NCBI GenBank assembly: GCA_947630675.1
Contig: CANRIN010000005.1
Span: forward strand, 1-55,707
DNA: 55,707 bases
Reading direction: 5' to 3'
Origin: an uncultured Clostridia bacterium
Lineage (GTDB): Bacteria; Bacillota; Clostridia; Oscillospirales; JAAYOS01
Shown here: one piece after another, positions 36,781 to 49,100 of the stretch
Layout of the letters: each line of letters begins with the position of its first letter
How positions within the stretch are numbered: the stretch's first letter is position 1
Made by a program: the position numbers and the translations under genes
Notes under the pieces: model-generated
The model's database searches: none
The model's input: only the letters and a program-made list of their open reading frames with translations
What the model was told of the DNA's origin: nothing

Positions 36781-36928
36781 ACGAAAACATTATCCTTTCA
36801 AATCAAGACTGTGCCGCCCTGCGCGCGGAGCGCTGCGGGACGGCAGACGTGTGCACTCCGAATTTTTGAGCCATCGGACGCGCGCGGAGCGCGGCCGGGT
36901 GGCAGACCGCAGACGAATATCTTTCCGG

Positions 36929-37165
36929 ATTTCAACCCACGCACCCCTCGCAGGGTGCGACATCGATGGGCGCAGTAGTCGCACACCCCTCGGTATTTCA
37001 ATCCACGCGCCCGGTGTGGGGCGCGACGTCTTGCCCGCAATGTCGGCGATGACGCTGCCGGGATTTCAACCCACGCGCGCCGTACGGCGCGCGAACTTAA
37101 TACCTTATGAATCAGTTGCAGGAACAGTTGCTATTTCAACCCACGCGCCCCGTGCGGGGCGCGGC
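36929..37165 (-). CRISPR. Orphan I-C array on the minus strand, four repeats and three spacers
   Basis: Read on the minus strand, repeats at 37165-37133, 37096-37063, 37027-36995 and 36961-36929 all end in GTGG(G/A)TTGAAAT, with spacers of 33 to 36 bases. The stems differ but stay paired: GCGCCCC/GGGGCGC, GCGCGCC/GGCGCGC, GCGCCC/GGGCGC and GCACCCT/GGGGTGC. No leader or cas gene is next to it; the first repeat begins five bases beyond the stop of the membrane protein gene at 37170. The 36781-36928 stretch beside it shows no gene. Confidence 0.85.
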
Positions 37166-37169
37166 GGCG

Positions 37170-38084
37170 TCAGTGACGCTTCAGGTGGTTCATCATTATC
37201 CGCGTGGAGTGCAGGGTCTCGCGGAGGATGAACGTCTCGGTGTACACCTGCCGCGACTGCTTGTAGACTCCTTCCTGTGTGAGCTCATGGTCTATCTGGC
37301 GTGAGAGCTCATCCGGGTCACCGTAGCGGGAGGCGAGCAGATAGTTGAAGTGCAGGCGCGGGAAGATGAACGAGAGGAGCGCATAGAGGAAGAACAGCGG
37401 GAAAAGTATCGAGAATATCACGAGCATGATGAGGTCGTTGCCCTCGCTCTCGACCGGGATGTTGCGGAAATCGAGCATGTAGTCAGCGACTTCGGTCCCG
37501 GCGGAGTCGGTGAGGCCGAGATCCCAGAAGACGTATGCCGGCAGCTTCGTGAATACGGCGCAGTCGGCGAGGCGGCCCTCCTGCGGGGCCCATCCGTAGG
37601 GGACAAGGCAGGCGAAGCGCTCGCCGCCGACGGTGACGACCGCGAGCTGCTGCTCTATCTCGCCCTGTCGCTCGAATGCGGCCTCGTCCCCGCGGAAGAA
37701 GCGGAGCAGCGAGTCGCTGTCCGAGATGTAGTAGCCGATGTCGTAGAGCTCTACCTTCTCGACCGAGACGATGAAGCGGTAATAGTCGCGGCTGTCGCGG
37801 TAGACGTTGTCGATAAGCAGCGACTCGGGGATGGTGTCCCCAGCGCCGTAGGCCCAGTGCTCTGTCTGAGGCTCTATCTTCACCGGCTTCACCGCCGCGA
37901 GCAGCTCGGCGGTGTCCAGCTCGACGCCGTTTGTCGTGGTGTTCTTGACGTACATTGCCGCCGAGCGGACATAGAAGACGTAGACCACCATGATAAGCGC
38001 CGCCCAGAAGAGCGCGAGCGCCGCGTTTTTTCTGGTCCTGCTTTTGAGGTATCCCTTTTCGGGCTGCTTGAAAAATTTCAGCAT
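37170..38084 (-). CDS. Membrane protein of unknown function (304 aa)
   Basis: The protein has one membrane helix near residues 23-42 (ALALFWAALIMVVYVFY) and a longer hydrophobic hairpin near residues 220-245 (LIMLVIFSILFPLFFLYALLSFIF), with an extracellular mixed domain of about 170 residues between them and a charged cytoplasmic tail. It lies nine bases after the YifB gene and is probably co-transcribed with it. I recognise no family and suggest no function. Confidence 0.75.
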   Translation of the reverse strand: MLKFFKQPEKGYLKSRTRKNAALALFWAALIMVVYVFYVRSAAMYVKNTTTNGVELDTAELLAAVKPVKIEPQTEHWAYGAGDTIPESLLIDNVYRDSRDYYRFIVSVEKVELYDIGYYISDSDSLLRFFRGDEAAFERQGEIEQQLAVVTVGGERFACLVPYGWAPQEGRLADCAVFTKLPAYVFWDLGLTDSAGTEVADYMLDFRNIPVESEGNDLIMLVIFSILFPLFFLYALLSFIFPRLHFNYLLASRYGDPDELSRQIDHELTQEGVYKQSRQVYTETFILRETLHSTRIMMNHLKRH

Positions 38085-38093
38085 ATCTGCCTC

Positions 38094-39617
38094 CTACTGG
38101 ACATTCTCTTCGCCCCGGTAACGGAGCGCTTCGGCTATATGTACGGCGCGGACACCGGCACTGTGGTCAAGGTCGGCTATCGTGCGGGCGAGGCGCAGTA
38201 TGCGGTCGTACGACCGCGCCGTGAGCCCGAGACGGTTGAACGCGCTCTTTATCAGCGCGTCTCCCTCCGCGTCCGGCCGGCAGTACTCGCCGACGAGCGG
38301 CGCGGGGATCTGCGCGTTGCACTCTATCCCGTGCGCGCGCATACGCTCGCGGGCGATGCTGCGCGCATCCTCGACGCGGGCGCGGATGTCGTCCGAACGC
38401 TCGCCGTCGCCGGAGCGTGCCGCGAGCTCGTCGTAGGCGAGGGCGGGGACCTCGATACGCATGTCTATCCGGTCGAGTATCGGCCCGGAGAGGCGCGACT
38501 TGTACTTCCTTATCTGCTCCTCGGTGCAGGTGCATTTCCGTATCGGGTGCCCGTACCAGCCGCAGCGGCAGGGGTTCATCGCGCAGACGAGCATGAAGCG
38601 CGCGGGGTAGGTCACGGTGCCGGACACACGCGCTATCGTCACCTTTCCGTCCTCGAGCGGCTGGCGAAGGCTCTCCAATGCGCGGCGGTCGAACTCCGGG
38701 AACTCGTCCATGAAGAGGACGCCGTTGTGCGCAAGCGAGAACTCGCCCGGCCGGGGCAAAGCGGCGGAGTGCCCTCCGCCTATCAGCGCCGCCGCCGAAA
38801 CCGTGTGGTGTGGCGAGCGGAAGGGACGTTCGGAGAGCACCGGCCGGTCGTCCGAGAGAAGCCCCGCGACCGAGTGTATCTTCGTAGACTCGAACAGCTC
38901 CTCGCGACTCATGGCCGGGAGTATCGACGGCAGCCGCCGCGCGAGCATGCTCTTGCCCGAACCGGGAGGCCCGTTCAGGAGGATATTGTGTCCTCCGGCG
39001 GCGGCGACCTCAAGGGCGCGCTTTGTCGCGGCCTGTCCCTTGACGTCCGCAAAGTCGAGCGCGGTGTCACGCGCGGCGTACACCTCGCCGGGTTCGGCGC
39101 GGGAGATGTGCCGCACGCCGCGCATGTGGTCGATTATCTCGCTTGCGTGCCGCGCTCCGTAGACCGCGATGCCGTCGGCATACGCCGCCTCGGACGCGTT
39201 CTCGGCGGGGAGAAATATCGCCTTGAAGCCGGCAGCCTTGGCCGCAAGCGCCATCGGCAGAGCGCCGTTCATCGGCCGGAGCTCGCCCGTGAGCGACAGC
39301 TCGCCGACAAACGCCGCGTCCTCAGTGACGCGGACGTCCTCGCCAGCAGCGAGCAGGCCGAGGAATATCGGCAGGTCGTATATCGCGCCCTCCTTCTTGG
39401 TGTCTGCGGGCGCGAGGTTGACGGTTATCCGGCCGGACGGAAATCCGAAGCCGCAGTTTTTCATCGCAGCGCGGACGCGCTCGCGGCTCTCGCGGACCGC
39501 CGCGTCCGGCAGACCGACGACGTCGAAGGAGGGAAGCCCTCCCGATATGAAGGTCTCGACCGTGACGGGGTATGCGTCGATGCCGAACAATCCGAGTGAG
39601 TTAAGACTTGCGACCAA
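38094..39617 (-). CDS. YifB/ComM family magnesium chelatase-like AAA ATPase
   Basis: The frame is open to 39686, but I prefer the TTG at 39617, preceded by GGAGG at a spacing of eight, because the protein then begins (M)VASLNSLGLFGIDAYPV, exactly where the family starts. The 507-residue product has the Lon-like N-terminal domain (VGLPDAAVRESRERVRAA, FVGELSLTGELRP), Walker A GPPGSGKSML, Walker B GVLFMDEFPEF, a Cys cluster CAMNPCRCGWYGHPIRKCTC, and an arginine-finger region near DRIDMRIEVP. ComM/YifB helicases promote branch migration during natural transformation in some bacteria; here the role is inferred from the family. Confidence 0.92.
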   Translation of the reverse strand: MVASLNSLGLFGIDAYPVTVETFISGGLPSFDVVGLPDAAVRESRERVRAAMKNCGFGFPSGRITVNLAPADTKKEGAIYDLPIFLGLLAAGEDVRVTEDAAFVGELSLTGELRPMNGALPMALAAKAAGFKAIFLPAENASEAAYADGIAVYGARHASEIIDHMRGVRHISRAEPGEVYAARDTALDFADVKGQAATKRALEVAAAGGHNILLNGPPGSGKSMLARRLPSILPAMSREELFESTKIHSVAGLLSDDRPVLSERPFRSPHHTVSAAALIGGGHSAALPRPGEFSLAHNGVLFMDEFPEFDRRALESLRQPLEDGKVTIARVSGTVTYPARFMLVCAMNPCRCGWYGHPIRKCTCTEEQIRKYKSRLSGPILDRIDMRIEVPALAYDELAARSGDGERSDDIRARVEDARSIARERMRAHGIECNAQIPAPLVGEYCRPDAEGDALIKSAFNRLGLTARSYDRILRLARTIADLDHSAGVRAVHIAEALRYRGEENVQ

Positions 39618-39721
39618 GCGCTTCGCCTCCAGACGGTGAAAATTTATATACACAGTAATTATATCGCGATTTTGCACGAATGGCAATAGCGTGGAGCGGG
39701 GGATTTTGCGGAGCTTCGGGC

Positions 39722-39753
39722 AAAAAAGGAGGGCGGCGCTTTCTCCGCCCTCC
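39722..39753 (-). terminator. Terminator of the small membrane-anchored protein gene
   Basis: On the minus strand GGAGGGCGG (39753-39745) pairs with CCGCCCTCC (39736-39728) and is followed by TTTTTT, 45 bases after the stop at 39798. Confidence 0.85.
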
Positions 39754-39797
39754 GATGTATCATACTGCGCTCCGCCCGGCAGAAGAGACAGTCTGTG

Positions 39798-40412
39798 TCA
39801 CTTCAGTTCGTATCCTGCGCCGCCGAAGTTCAAAACGATGTTCTCAAAATACCTCGCGTACTCCTCGTCGGAAATGCTCGCGTCGCGGACGCAGTAGAGT
39901 CTGTCGGTGTTGTCGTTCCAGATAAGTATGAGGGTGAAAGCCTTGTTGAATATCATGCTGTTTGAAGTAAAGCCGTTTCTCTCGGCGTCGTAGGCGGTAA
40001 GGGCGGTCTCCGCAAGTGTATTTTCATCCCATCTTTCGCCGTAAACGGAGAAGCTCCAGTCGTCGCTCCCGAACATATAGGGAGAGCGGGTGTCGAAGCG
40101 GAAGCCGCTTCCGTCGGGAGGTGTGAAGTCCACCGAACCGGAGAGAGCGTCGCTCTCGTCCGGGCGGAGAAGGTAGTTTCGGTAACGAAGGTCGAGCGTG
40201 AGCGAAGCCGCTTCGCCGGAGACGGGACGCAGGTCCTCGCCCATCTCAAACGCCTCAAACGTTCCGGAGATGCGGCGCGGTATGTAGATGTTCCGGAGCA
40301 GGATGAACACGAGCACGGCGGCGGCTGCCGCCGCCGCGGCGCGCTTCAGGCGTTTGATTGTGCGCTGTTTCTGTTCGGTTGTTGATTTCATCTCGTCGGA
40401 TATGGGTCCCAT
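39798..40412 (-). CDS. Membrane-anchored protein of unknown function (204 aa)
   Basis: AAGGAGG lies eight bases before the ATG at 40412. A charged N-terminus (KRLKRAAAAAAAAVLVFILL) leads into one membrane helix at about residues 23-41; the rest (about 160 residues, rich in aromatic and acidic residues) should be outside the cell. It resembles a lipid-bilayer-tethered sensor or chaperone in shape only; I recognise no family. It is monocistronic, with its own terminator. Confidence 0.7.
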   Translation of the reverse strand: MGPISDEMKSTTEQKQRTIKRLKRAAAAAAAAVLVFILLRNIYIPRRISGTFEAFEMGEDLRPVSGEAASLTLDLRYRNYLLRPDESDALSGSVDFTPPDGSGFRFDTRSPYMFGSDDWSFSVYGERWDENTLAETALTAYDAERNGFTSNSMIFNKAFTLILIWNDNTDRLYCVRDASISDEEYARYFENIVLNFGGAGYELK

Positions 40413-40536
40413 CGTACTGCCTCCTTCCGGTATATCTTGTACCTACGTCAAAAGAGTAGCATATCGGAGGGCGATTGTCAAATACGGTTGAACGATTAGG
40501 CAAGCAAATTTTGCGGAACGGAGCATATCGCAGCCG

Positions 40537-40729
40537 TCAACGGAACGGATTTTCGGCGGAGAAGACGCCCCGCTCGGCAAGCTTGTCATAGAGGCGCGCG
40601 GCCTCCTCGTCAGGGAGGGACGGGTCTCTCAGACAGTACCGGAAGGGCCGCTCGAGATAGCGGTCCGAGACGAAGTATGCCTGCCGCCGCGCCTATTACC
40701 GGCGCGGCCCTGCCGAGCTTTTCACGCAT
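40537..40729 (-). pseudogene. Small gene with a +1 frameshift, unknown function
   Basis: On the minus strand ATG 40729 opens MREKLGRAAPVIGAA; after a one-base shift near 40682 the frame continues RRQAYFVSDRYLERPFRY and ends at a TGA (40539-40537) after FSAENPFR. The second part has coding-like amino acid use, and the combined length would be about 64 residues. I recognise no family. It may be a sequencing error, a decayed gene or chance. The remainder of 40413-40957 shows no other gene. Confidence 0.3.
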
Positions 40730-40957
40730 GTTAAACGCACCTTTTCCGCAGGCGCGGCACGACCGCCGTCCCGAACGGCTTTCCGAGCATATGGGCATCG
40801 GCGGTTTTGCGGTCATTATCCGCGTCTTTCGGGAGTAGTATAGGGTGCGGCTCACCCTATCCGAAACGTATATGTCCGCACCCAGGAAAAAGCGGACAGC
40901 TTTTCAAAAAATTTTTGCATTTCGGAAGAGGATTTCGACATTTGCAAAAAATCACGC

Positions 40958-40986
40958 TTTACATCTTTCGAGAATAGTGATACAAT
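40958..40986 (+). promoter_or_regulatory. Promoter of the PFOR gene
   Basis: TTTACA (40958-40963), a 17-base spacer and TACAAT (40981-40986), 55 bases before the start codon. Both boxes differ from consensus by one base, fitting a highly expressed gene. Confidence 0.8.
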
Positions 40987-41041
40987 GTTTTTCGGATAAA
41001 AGGAGCCGTACAGCTCTTTATGAATGTGAGGAGGAAGTTAA

Positions 41042-44599
<3,558 letters not shown>

Positions 44600-44640
44600 A
44601 AGCGACACGGCAGAAACGCCGTCATCACAGTACAGCAAAA

Positions 44641-44672
44641 GAGCCGGCGGAAAGTAATTTCCGCCGGCTCTT
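44641..44672 (+). terminator. Terminator after the PFOR gene
   Basis: A 13-bp stem, GAGCCGGCGGAAA (44641-44653) with TTTCCGCCGGCTC (44658-44670), is preceded by AAAA and followed by TTA. It lies 41 bases past the stop. Confidence 0.75.
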
Positions 44673-44684
44673 ACATTGTGCCAA

Positions 44685-44931
44685 TGAAAACCACCGGCTT
44701 TGCCGGTGGAGGTGCCCCGTAAATAAGCTTTAGCTTCAAGCATCGAGCGAAGCGAGCCGTTAACAGAAAACTTTCAATAACAGAAAGTGTAGTTAGAACA
44801 AAAGCTGCCCGTTTACGGGCTGCGGGGCAAGTGATGCAAATGAGATAAATTCAGTGCGTCTTGAGACGCTTGCCGGTAATAGGCCTTTCTAGAGGCAACT
44901 CAAGCCTCCGGCTTCGCCGGAGGTCCTGACT
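44685..44931 (+). mobile_element. TnpB-less IS200/IS605-like remnant with omega-RNA-like end
   Basis: The left end has the hairpin CCACCGGC-TTT-GCCGGTGG (44691-44709) and the right end CCTCCGGC-TTC-GCCGGAGG (44905-44923), the subterminal hairpin layout of IS200/IS605 elements. Between them one frame reads ASSIERSEPLTENFQ and stops near 44780, which looks like a TnpB C-terminal tail. The part from 44781 to the right hairpin (GCCCGTTTACGGGCTGCGGGG..., GTCTTGAGACGC, CTTGCCGGTAATAGGCC) resembles the guide-RNA region that lies 3' of tnpB. No transposase or TnpB body is left, so it would depend on proteins from elsewhere. The assignment rests on pattern memory. Confidence 0.55.
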
Positions 44932-45228
44932 GACAAAAACCTCGCAGAGTTTTGCACCGGTAGGCGTAAAATCAAGGTGGATTTGTTTTTTTTTCGGCGG
45001 CGTGTACAATGCGCCCGCAAACCTTTACCGCATCCGGCCGTCTACCTGGCGCATCAGACCTCGGCACTCCGTGCCGACGTCCCAACATTGTACAAATCGA
45101 AGCGGAAAAAACACCTCTCGCGGAGCGTGCGTCGAAGCGCCGCAGGCGCACTCCGCGCCTGTTCGCGCGATTAAAGTTGCTTGCCACGGGCAAGCAACTT
45201 TGCGCAGGCAAATTCTGCACTGTGTTTT
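44932..45228 (+). other. Hairpin-rich noncoding stretch
   Basis: I see no gene here. A T9 run (44987-44995) is followed by TGTACAATG (45003-45011) and its inverted copy CATTGTACA (45086-45094), enclosing the hairpin TCGGCAC-TCC-GTGCCGA (45061-45077). Another perfect hairpin is AAAGTTGCTTGCC-ACG-GGCAAGCAACTTT (45173-45201). The arrangement suggests a decayed small mobile element or a structured RNA. Short open frames overlap the hairpins and are not convincing. Confidence 0.4.
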
Positions 45229-45357
45229 GCTTTGCCCGCGAAGCGGGTAAAGCTCACGAGGGCTGAATGTGCTCCGATGAGAAATATGTCGGCGCCCTCG
45301 TGTTCCGCACGAGCATTTTAATTAAAAGGGCTCCCACGCGGTCGCAGACCGCGTGGG
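45229..45357 (+). repeat. Structured intergenic element, copy 2 (candidate noncoding RNA)
   Basis: This copy matches 6873-7008 in order and shape: GCTTTGCCCGC-GAA-GCGGGTAAAGC (45229-45253), CACGAGGGC (45254-45262) with GCCCTCGTG (45294-45302), and CCCACGCGGTC-GCA-GACCGCGTGGG (45333-45357). In the last helix the pairs A-T, A-T of copy 1 are C-G, G-C here. CTCGTG (45297-45302) can also pair with CACGAG (45308-45313), an alternative to the long helix. The next promoter is at 45406, after the element. Confidence 0.55.
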
Positions 45358-45405
45358 AATTGCGCAGCGAGTGCGATTCGCCGCGATAAATTATTAAAAT
45401 CGCTC

Positions 45406-45434
45406 TTGTATTATTGTGAAAACAGTTATATAAT
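45406..45434 (+). promoter_or_regulatory. Promoter of the Cys-rich small protein pair
   Basis: TTGTAT (45406-45411), a 17-base spacer and TATAAT (45429-45434), 45 bases before the start at 45479. Confidence 0.7.
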
Positions 45435-45478
45435 ATATTTAGAATAGGGCGAGTCCCATTACAAGAGGAGGATCAGTT

Positions 45479-45784
45479 ATGAAGTTTTTCAAGAACATCG
45501 TGGTTTTCGGCGTCGGCGCTGCCGTCGGATATCTTGTAGCTACCAATCATGTGGAGATAAATCTCAATGCCGAGCCCATTGTCGGGAAGATAAAGAGTAA
45601 GATCGACGAGATAAAGAACTCCAAGTGCCATTGCGAGGACGACGAGTGCTGCTGCGGCGACTGCTGCTGTGATGACGACGAGTGCTGCTGCGACGACGAG
45701 ACCTGCTGCTGCGGCGAAGAGCATGAGGAGGAGACTCCCGAGAGCGGCGAGGACACCGAGCCCGACGACGGAGACGACGAGTAA
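45479..45784 (+). CDS. Membrane-anchored acidic Cys-rich small protein (101 aa)
   Basis: ATG 45479 follows GAGGAGG. Residues about 5-20 are a hydrophobic segment (IVVFGVGAAVGYLVA) after a basic start (MKFFKN), probably an uncleaved membrane anchor. Residues about 49-80 contain 14 Cys, mostly as CCC triplets separated by Asp/Glu (CHCEDDECCCGDCCCDDDECCC...). The tail is almost purely acidic and ends DGDDE. The pattern suggests metal or Fe-S binding or a redox buffer at the membrane, but it does not match a metallothionein family I know. It is followed 12 bases later by a second anchored Cys-containing protein. The function is unknown. Confidence 0.8.
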   Translation: MKFFKNIVVFGVGAAVGYLVATNHVEINLNAEPIVGKIKSKIDEIKNSKCHCEDDECCCGDCCCDDDECCCDDETCCCGEEHEEETPESGEDTEPDDGDDE

Positions 45785-45796
45785 GGAGGCCGCGCG

Positions 45797-46063
45797 ATGG
45801 CAGCAAACATCGGCAAGGCACCGAAAGGCCGCAGGAACCTCACCGGTCTGTGGCTGGCTCTGGCGTTTGGCGCGGGGCTCACTGTCGGACTGATATGCAG
45901 GGGCGGCTTCGGCTGCAACAACGGCAATACGATAAATCATTATCACTGGACCGAGGACGACTTCCCGATACCGGACGCCGGTGCGGGTGAGCCGGAGAGC
46001 TGCGAGTGCTGTCCGGAGGAGAAGGCGGAGCAGGATACGGAGGACGGTCCTTCGGATGAATGA
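45797..46063 (+). CDS. Membrane-anchored small protein with CxCC motif (88 aa)
   Basis: ATG 45797 follows AAGGAGG, 12 bases after the previous stop, so the two form an operon. A basic N-terminus (KAPKGRRN) leads into one membrane helix (LTGLWLALAFGAGLTVGLI), then CRGGFGC, a His-containing stretch (NHYHW), the cluster CECC and an acidic tail (EDGPSDE). It shares the anchor, Cys and acid-tail layout of its partner without clear sequence similarity. They may form a complex. No family recognised. Confidence 0.75.
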   Translation: MAANIGKAPKGRRNLTGLWLALAFGAGLTVGLICRGGFGCNNGNTINHYHWTEDDFPIPDAGAGEPESCECCPEEKAEQDTEDGPSDE

Positions 46064-46092
46064 TGCCCCGGCATCCTCATGACAAATAGGTT

Positions 46093-46122
46093 AAAACGGA
46101 GGGTATACACCCTCCGTTTTTA
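46093..46122 (+). terminator. Terminator after the Cys-rich pair
   Basis: A 12-bp stem, AAAACGGAGGGT (46093-46104) with ACCCTCCGTTTT (46109-46120), ends in a T run. Confidence 0.9.
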
Positions 46123-46136
46123 TGTATTTATTCCTG

Positions 46137-46165
46137 TTGCGCAAAACGTCGACATATTGTAAAAT
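46137..46165 (+). promoter_or_regulatory. Promoter of purL
   Basis: TTGCGC (46137-46142), a 17-base spacer and TAAAAT (46160-46165), 33 bases before the start. I see no purine riboswitch in the short leader. Confidence 0.6.
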
Positions 46166-46197
46166 ATATGCGGACTTTTATTTTGTGAGGTGCTCTT

Positions 46198-49100
46198 ATG
46201 GGAGTGTTCCGGGCATATACCGAGAGACGGGAGGGCTTCGCCCTCGAGGCGGAGGCTCTGCGTCAGGACCTTCGCGAGGCGCTCGGGGCGGAGATACCGT
46301 CCCTGCGCATATTCAACAGATACGATCTCGAAGGCGTGGAGCGTGAGGTATACGAAGCGGCGAAGGCCGGCGTGCTCGCGCGCGCGCAGACCGATATCTG
46401 CTATGACGAGGAGATGCCCGAGATACCGGGCGCCCACACGGTGTTCGCGGTAGAGCCGCTGCCCGGTCAGTACGACCAGCGCGCGGACAGCCTCGCACAG
46501 TGCATACAGATGATGACCCGAGCCGAACGGCCCGCGTGCGCCGCGGCGAAGGTTTACGTCTTCGGGGCGGAAATTCCGGAGACGCTGCTTGAGCGCATAA
46601 AGGCGTACATCATAAACCCCGTCGAGAGCCGCGAGGCTTCGCTCGAGAAACCCGCGACGCTTGCGCGGGAGTACGCGCTTCCGACCGAGGTCGAGACGCT
46701 CAAGGGCTTCCGCGCCCTCGACGATGCCGGCCTTGCCGGGCTGCTTGAGTCGAAGGGACTCGCGATGGACATCGCGGACCTCAGGTTCTTCCAAAACTAC
46801 TTTGCGGAGGAGGGGCGCGACCCGACGATAACCGAGCTCCGCGTCGTCGACACCTACTGGTCGGACCACTGCCGCCACACCACCTTCGGCACCGAGCTCC
46901 GAAATATCGTGATAGACGACGCGCGCGTCCGCGCGGCGTTTGAGCAGTACCTGAAGGAGAGGGCGGAGGCGCGCGGAGAGGCGGAGGCCGCCGCACGTCC
47001 GATAACCCTCATGGATATCGCCACCGCCGCCGCGAAGGTGCTGAAGAAGCGCGGCGTCCTCAAGGACCTCGACGAGTCTGAGGAGATAAACGCCTGCTCC
47101 GTGAAGGTACGCGCCAAGGTTGACGGCGAGGAGCAGGACTGGATACTCATGTTCAAGAACGAGACGCACAACCATCCCACCGAGATAGAGCCGTTCGGCG
47201 GAGCCGCGACCTGCCTCGGCGGCGCGATACGCGACCCGCTGAGCGGGCGCAGCTACGTCTATCAGGCGATGCGCGTCACCGGCGCGGGCGACCCGACCGT
47301 CCCCGCGAGCGAGACCATCCCCGGCAAGCTGCCCCAGAGGAAGCTCACCGTCACGGCGGCGCAGGGCTACTCGTCCTACGGCAACCAGATAGGTCTTGCT
47401 ACCGGACATGTGGACGAGCTCTATCACCCGGGATACGTCGCGAAGCGCCTCGAGATAGGCGCGGTCGTCGGCGCGGCTCCGGCGGAGAACATCCGCCGCG
47501 AGCGTCCCGCGCCCGGCGATCTCATAATCCTGCTCGGCGGACGCACCGGGCGGGACGGTATCGGAGGCGCTACAGGCTCTTCTAAGTCGCACACGGCAAA
47601 GAGCCTCGAGACCTGCGCGGCGGAGGTGCAGAAGGGCAACCCGCCGGAGGAGCGCAAGCTCCAGCGCCTCTTCCGCTCGAAGGAGGCGGCGGCGATGATA
47701 AAGCGCTGCAACGACTTCGGCGCGGGCGGCGTGTCGGTCGCGATAGGCGAGCTCGCGGACGGACTTGTAATAGAGCTCGACCGTGTACCGCGCAAGTACG
47801 AGGGCCTTGACGGCACCGAGCTCGCGATAAGCGAGTCGCAGGAGAGGATGGCGGTCGTCGTCGCCCCGGAGGACGCGGAGAAATTTGCGGCGCTCGCGGC
47901 GCGCGAGAACCTCGAGAGCACCGTCGTCGCGACGGTGACGGAGGAGCCGCGCCTCCGCATGAACTGGAACGGAAAGACCATCGTGGACATCAGCCGCGCG
48001 TTCCTCGACACCAACGGCGCGAAGCGCTCCGCCGAGGTACACGTCCTCCCGGCGGAGAAGCTGCCGGAGAGCATACGCGGCCTGAGAGAGCTCACACGCT
48101 CGCTCCCCGTCGCCTCGAAGCGCGGACTTGTGGAGCGGTTTGACGGCACGATAGGCGCCGGCTCCGTACTCATGCCCTACGGCGGAGCGGCGCAGCGCAC
48201 TCCCGCCCAGGCCATGGCGGCGCTCCTGCCGGCGAAGGGGGAGACCTCCACCTGCTCGGTGATGGCCTACGGCTTCGACCCGTATCTCACGAGCGCCGAC
48301 CCGTTCGAGGGCTCGCAGCGCGCGGTCGTCGCATCGGTGGCAAAGCTCGTCGCGAGCGGGTGCGACGCGCACCGCGCATACCTCACCTTCCAGGAGTATT
48401 TCGAGCGCCTGCGCGACGACAGCACCCGCTGGGGAAAGCCGTTCGCGGCGCTCCTCGGCGCATACACCGCGCAGATAGGCCTCGGCGCCGCCGCGATAGG
48501 CGGCAAGGACTCGATGAGCGGCTCCTTCAACGAGCTTGACGTCCCGCCCACGCTCGTGAGCTTTGCCATAGCCGCGGCGGACGCCCGGGACATAATCACC
48601 CCGGAGTTCAAGAGGGCGGGGGAGAACGTCTACCTTGCCTCGACGGCGGAGACGGCGGACTTCGCCGCGCACCTCGCCGCGTGGGACGGCGTTCACTCGC
48701 TCATGCAGTCGGGAAAGGTCACGGCGGCGTGGGCCGCCGGCACCGGCACCGTCGCGGAGGGCATCGTGAAGATGAGCTTCGGCAACCATGTGGGCTTTGC
48801 GGGCGCGGGGTCGTTTGACGGATGGTACGAGCGGTTCCCGGCGGGACTTATCCTTGTCTCGCCCGAGGAGCTGGAATATACGAAGATAGGCGTCACGACC
48901 GGTGACGGAAATGTCTCGCTCGGCGGCGAGACTGTCGCGATAGACGACCTGCTCCGCGAGTGGGAGGTGCCGCTCGAGGGAGTGTTTCCGACGCGCGCCG
49001 AGGCCGCGGGGGAGGCTCCCGCGGCGGACTGCCGCGAGGGCTCGCCCGTAGTACGGCGCGAGCGCGCCGCGCGCCCGAAGGCGGTGATCGCGGCATTCCC

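Noticed and set aside
35497-36978. Plus-strand frame of 493 codons opposite the MATE gene
   Set aside because: Translation is rich in His, Arg and Glu with no domain and runs into array repeats.
37350-39599. Plus-strand frame of 749 codons opposite the membrane protein and YifB genes
   Set aside because: It spans two real minus-strand genes and has no motif of its own.
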